From the NCBI RefSeq assembly GCF_049852125.1, contig NZ_CP187532.1, forward strand, positions 620,001 to 684,000: a stretch of 64,000 bases of DNA. The letters are read 5' to 3'. Both the position numbers and the translations under genes were made by a program. The DNA comes from Senimuribacter sp049852125. Its GTDB lineage: Bacteria > Bacillota > Clostridia > Peptostreptococcales > Anaerovoracaceae. Below, piece by piece: positions 62,372-64,000 of this stretch. The notes beneath the pieces are model-generated. The model was given only the letters and a program-made list of their open reading frames with translations. It searched no databases and was not told where the DNA came from. How positions within the stretch are numbered: the stretch's first letter is position 1; each line of letters starts with the position of its first letter.

Positions 62372-63076
62372 ATGCGGATAAATAAATATATCGCCCAGGC
62401 GGGAATAGCCAGCCGGAGAAAAGCGGATGAACTGATTATAAACGGAAATGTGAGAGTGAACGGCGCGGTTCTAAAAGAACCGGGATATGATGTGAAGGAT
62501 GACGATGTAGTAGAGGTTAACGGTCGGTGTATTCGCGCAGAGGAAAAGAAGGTCTATATTCTGCTGCATAAGCCGGTAGGATATTTGACTACGGTCAGCG
62601 ACGATAAAGAGAGGAATACCGTAATGGATTTGGTTGGAGACGTGGAGGCGCGTATCTTTCCGGTAGGACGGTTGGATTACAATACCAGCGGCATGCTGAT
62701 TATGACCAACGATGGAGATTTCGCTTACCGGCTCACCCATCCGAAACACGAAATGCCGAAGACCTACCGGGCCCGTGTGGCCGGGGTTTTGTCCAGAGAA
62801 AAATGCGCGCGTTTGGAACAGGGCGTGGATATCGGAGGCTTTGTTACATCAAAGGCCAAGGTATCAGTCGTAAAAGGATTGCCCCGCACGACAATTGTGG
62901 ATATAACAATTCACGAAGGGAAGAACAGGCAAGTGCGCAAGATGTTTAAGGCTGTAGGAAATCCGGTGCAGGATTTAAGCCGTATTGCTATTGGCGCGGT
63001 TCATTTGGGGAGGCTTTCAGAAGGCCATTACCGGAAGCTGACCAGAGAAGAAATAGAATACCTCAAGAATTGCTGA
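62372..63076 (+). CDS. RsuA/RluB-family pseudouridine synthase
   Basis: A 234-aa protein with an S4 RNA-binding domain (residues ~1-60, MRINKYIAQAGIASRRKADELI) and a catalytic domain carrying the GRLDYNTSGML motif with the nucleophilic Asp. Members convert uridine to pseudouridine in rRNA (RluB on 23S, RsuA on 16S); Firmicutes RluB-type is the more likely. The aspartate kinase gene follows after its own promoter. Confidence 0.88.
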   Translation: MRINKYIAQAGIASRRKADELIINGNVRVNGAVLKEPGYDVKDDDVVEVNGRCIRAEEKKVYILLHKPVGYLTTVSDDKERNTVMDLVGDVEARIFPVGRLDYNTSGMLIMTNDGDFAYRLTHPKHEMPKTYRARVAGVLSREKCARLEQGVDIGGFVTSKAKVSVVKGLPRTTIVDITIHEGKNRQVRKMFKAVGNPVQDLSRIAIGAVHLGRLSEGHYRKLTREEIEYLKNC

Positions 63077-63123
63077 GAACTGAATTTTATTACACATTCT
63101 TTCATAATCTGCGTATAAAACCG

Positions 63124-63152
63124 TTGCAAGACAGGTTTTGCTGTAATATAAT
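63124..63152 (+). promoter_or_regulatory. Promoter for the aspartate kinase gene
   Basis: TTGCAA (63124-63129), 17 bp, TATAAT (63147-63152), 35 bp before the start codon. No T-box or lysine riboswitch fits in the short leader. Confidence 0.55.
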
Positions 63153-63186
63153 AGAGGATATTGTGTAATAAGGAGGAATTTTCTTA

Positions 63187-64000
63187 ATGGGAATCAAAGT
63201 AGCCAAATTCGGCGGTTCTTCTGTAGCAGACGGAATTCAGCTGATGAAGACCAGACAGATCATTGAAGCAGATCCTGAGAGAAGATACATTGTCGTATCC
63301 GCACCGGGAAAAAGATTTGAAGGAGATAATAAGATTACAGATCTGCTCTATCTCTGTAAGACCCATATGGAACATAATCTGCCTTATGAACAGGTCTTTC
63401 AGGTTGTCGCGGATCGTTTTATGGCCGTACAGCTGAACCTGGGTGTTGAAGTAGACTTGCAGGAGCATTTTGATAGAATAAAGGAAAACCTGAAGAAAGG
63501 CTGCAGCGCTGATTATATTGCCAGCCGTGGAGAATATCTCAACGCGGTTTTGATCGCTGCTTTTTTGGGTTATGATTTTGTTGATGCAGAGGGGCTCATT
63601 CTTTTCGACAACAAAGGCAGGTTAATGCAGGAGGAGACGGATCAGGCTCTGCGTGAAGAACTGTCGAAGCATGAACGGGCAGTGCTTCCGGGCTTTTACG
63701 GATCAGGAAAAGAGGACGGCAAGGTGCGTACTTTTTCCAGAGGCGGATCTGATATTACAGGTTCGCTGGTGGCAAGGGCAGTAGATGCTGATATTTATGA
63801 AAACTGGACGGATGTTTCTGGGTTTTTGATGGCCGATCCAAGAATTGTTAAAAATCCAAAGCCGATTCATAAGATTTCTTATAAGGAGCTGAGAGAGCTG
63901 TCCTATATGGGCGCGTCGGTGCTTCACGAGGATGCTATTTATCCTGCCCGCATCGCCAATATTCCGATCAATATCAGGAATACCAATCTTCCTGAGGATC
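63187..64000 (+). CDS. Aspartate kinase, 5' part (runs off the window)
   Basis: The first 271 codons of an aspartate kinase, the enzyme that phosphorylates aspartate at the head of lysine, threonine and methionine synthesis. It shows the KFGGSSVAD nucleotide-binding start, the RFMAVQL region, ASRGEYLNAVLIA, SRGGSDITGSLVARAVDADIYENWTDVSGF and DPRIVKNPKPI. The regulatory ACT domains lie beyond the window. AAGGAGGAATTTTCTT precedes ATG 63187. Confidence 0.9.
   Translation, partial: MGIKVAKFGGSSVADGIQLMKTRQIIEADPERRYIVVSAPGKRFEGDNKITDLLYLCKTHMEHNLPYEQVFQVVADRFMAVQLNLGVEVDLQEHFDRIKENLKKGCSADYIASRGEYLNAVLIAAFLGYDFVDAEGLILFDNKGRLMQEETDQALREELSKHERAVLPGFYGSGKEDGKVRTFSRGGSDITGSLVARAVDADIYENWTDVSGFLMADPRIVKNPKPIHKISYKELRELSYMGASVLHEDAIYPARIANIPINIRNTNLPED

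Noticed and set aside
63077..63186. Lysine riboswitch or T-box before the aspartate kinase gene
   Set aside because: The leader after the -10 element is only about 35 bp, too short for either.

Overview
The window looks like a chromosomal segment of a strictly anaerobic, probably gut-associated member of the Clostridia (Bacillota). The evidence is a SCIFF peptide with its radical-SAM maturase (a clostridial hallmark), a bile-salt-hydrolase-type amidase, Gram-positive AGGAGG ribosome binding sites, TTGACA/TATAAT promoters, moderate-to-low G+C, and mobile elements of the kind common in human-gut Firmicutes. A family such as Anaerovoracaceae is possible, but that is a guess. No rRNA or tRNA gene was recognised.

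Layout. 0-32.4 kb is chromosomal: pilT, pgeF, a split ThrE-type exporter, brnQ, a shikimate-kinase-like gene, a flavoprotein, a bile salt hydrolase, a heterodimeric ABC exporter whose second subunit has an in-frame TAG, malic enzyme, a YfcC carrier/LysR/M20 peptidase group, an ABC-F protein, an aldo-keto reductase, a decayed DUF3791/DUF3990 locus, MATE/MarR, an amidohydrolase with a shortened DMT permease, and an HTH protein fused to a complete superoxide-reductase-like domain. At 28.1-32.3 kb lies an AT-rich defence island: an SF1 helicase with a DUF2726 nuclease-like tail (broken by one TAA) followed by a two-gene Kiwa-like pair (kwaA, kwaB).

32.46-50.52 kb is a nested pair of mobile elements. 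The outer one (tyrosine integrase, excisionase, MobA/MobL relaxase with a recognisable oriT, primase, VapE-type ATPase) sits in the 5' end of a low-molecular-weight protein tyrosine phosphatase gene and supplies that gene with a new start. The inner one (about 7.67 kb, large serine recombinase, broken MobV relaxase, sigma-like factors, WYL regulator, DUF3795 protein) is inserted precisely in the tnpV gene of the outer element; removing it restores an open 126-codon tnpV.

50.5-64 kb is chromosomal again: PucR regulator and cytosine-type permease, an M29/NicX-type metalloprotein, a Sapep-type dipeptidase, a D,D-carboxypeptidase, a PyrK-like iron-sulfur flavoprotein, SCIFF and its maturase, hemolysin III, an FAD oxidoreductase, an RsuA-family pseudouridine synthase and the 5' part of an aspartate kinase.

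The most unusual observation is a pair of intergenic arrays (25889-26192 and 53685-53976). Each holds ten copies of an 8-bp half-site, GTTGTGCA or its complement TGCACAAC, in strictly alternating orientation. In the second array every spacer is 23 or 24 bp; in the first the spacers are 14, 23-24, 34 or 44 bp. Centre-to-centre distances therefore step through 2, 3, 4 and 5 turns of B-DNA, which argues for a helically phased protein-DNA assembly rather than a gene, CRISPR or ordinary repeat. I do not recognise it as a described element. Several genes in the window carry single premature stops or small indels (ABC exporter, helicase, MobV, KTR protein, DUF3791, possibly the YfcC start), so either decay or assembly errors are frequent here.
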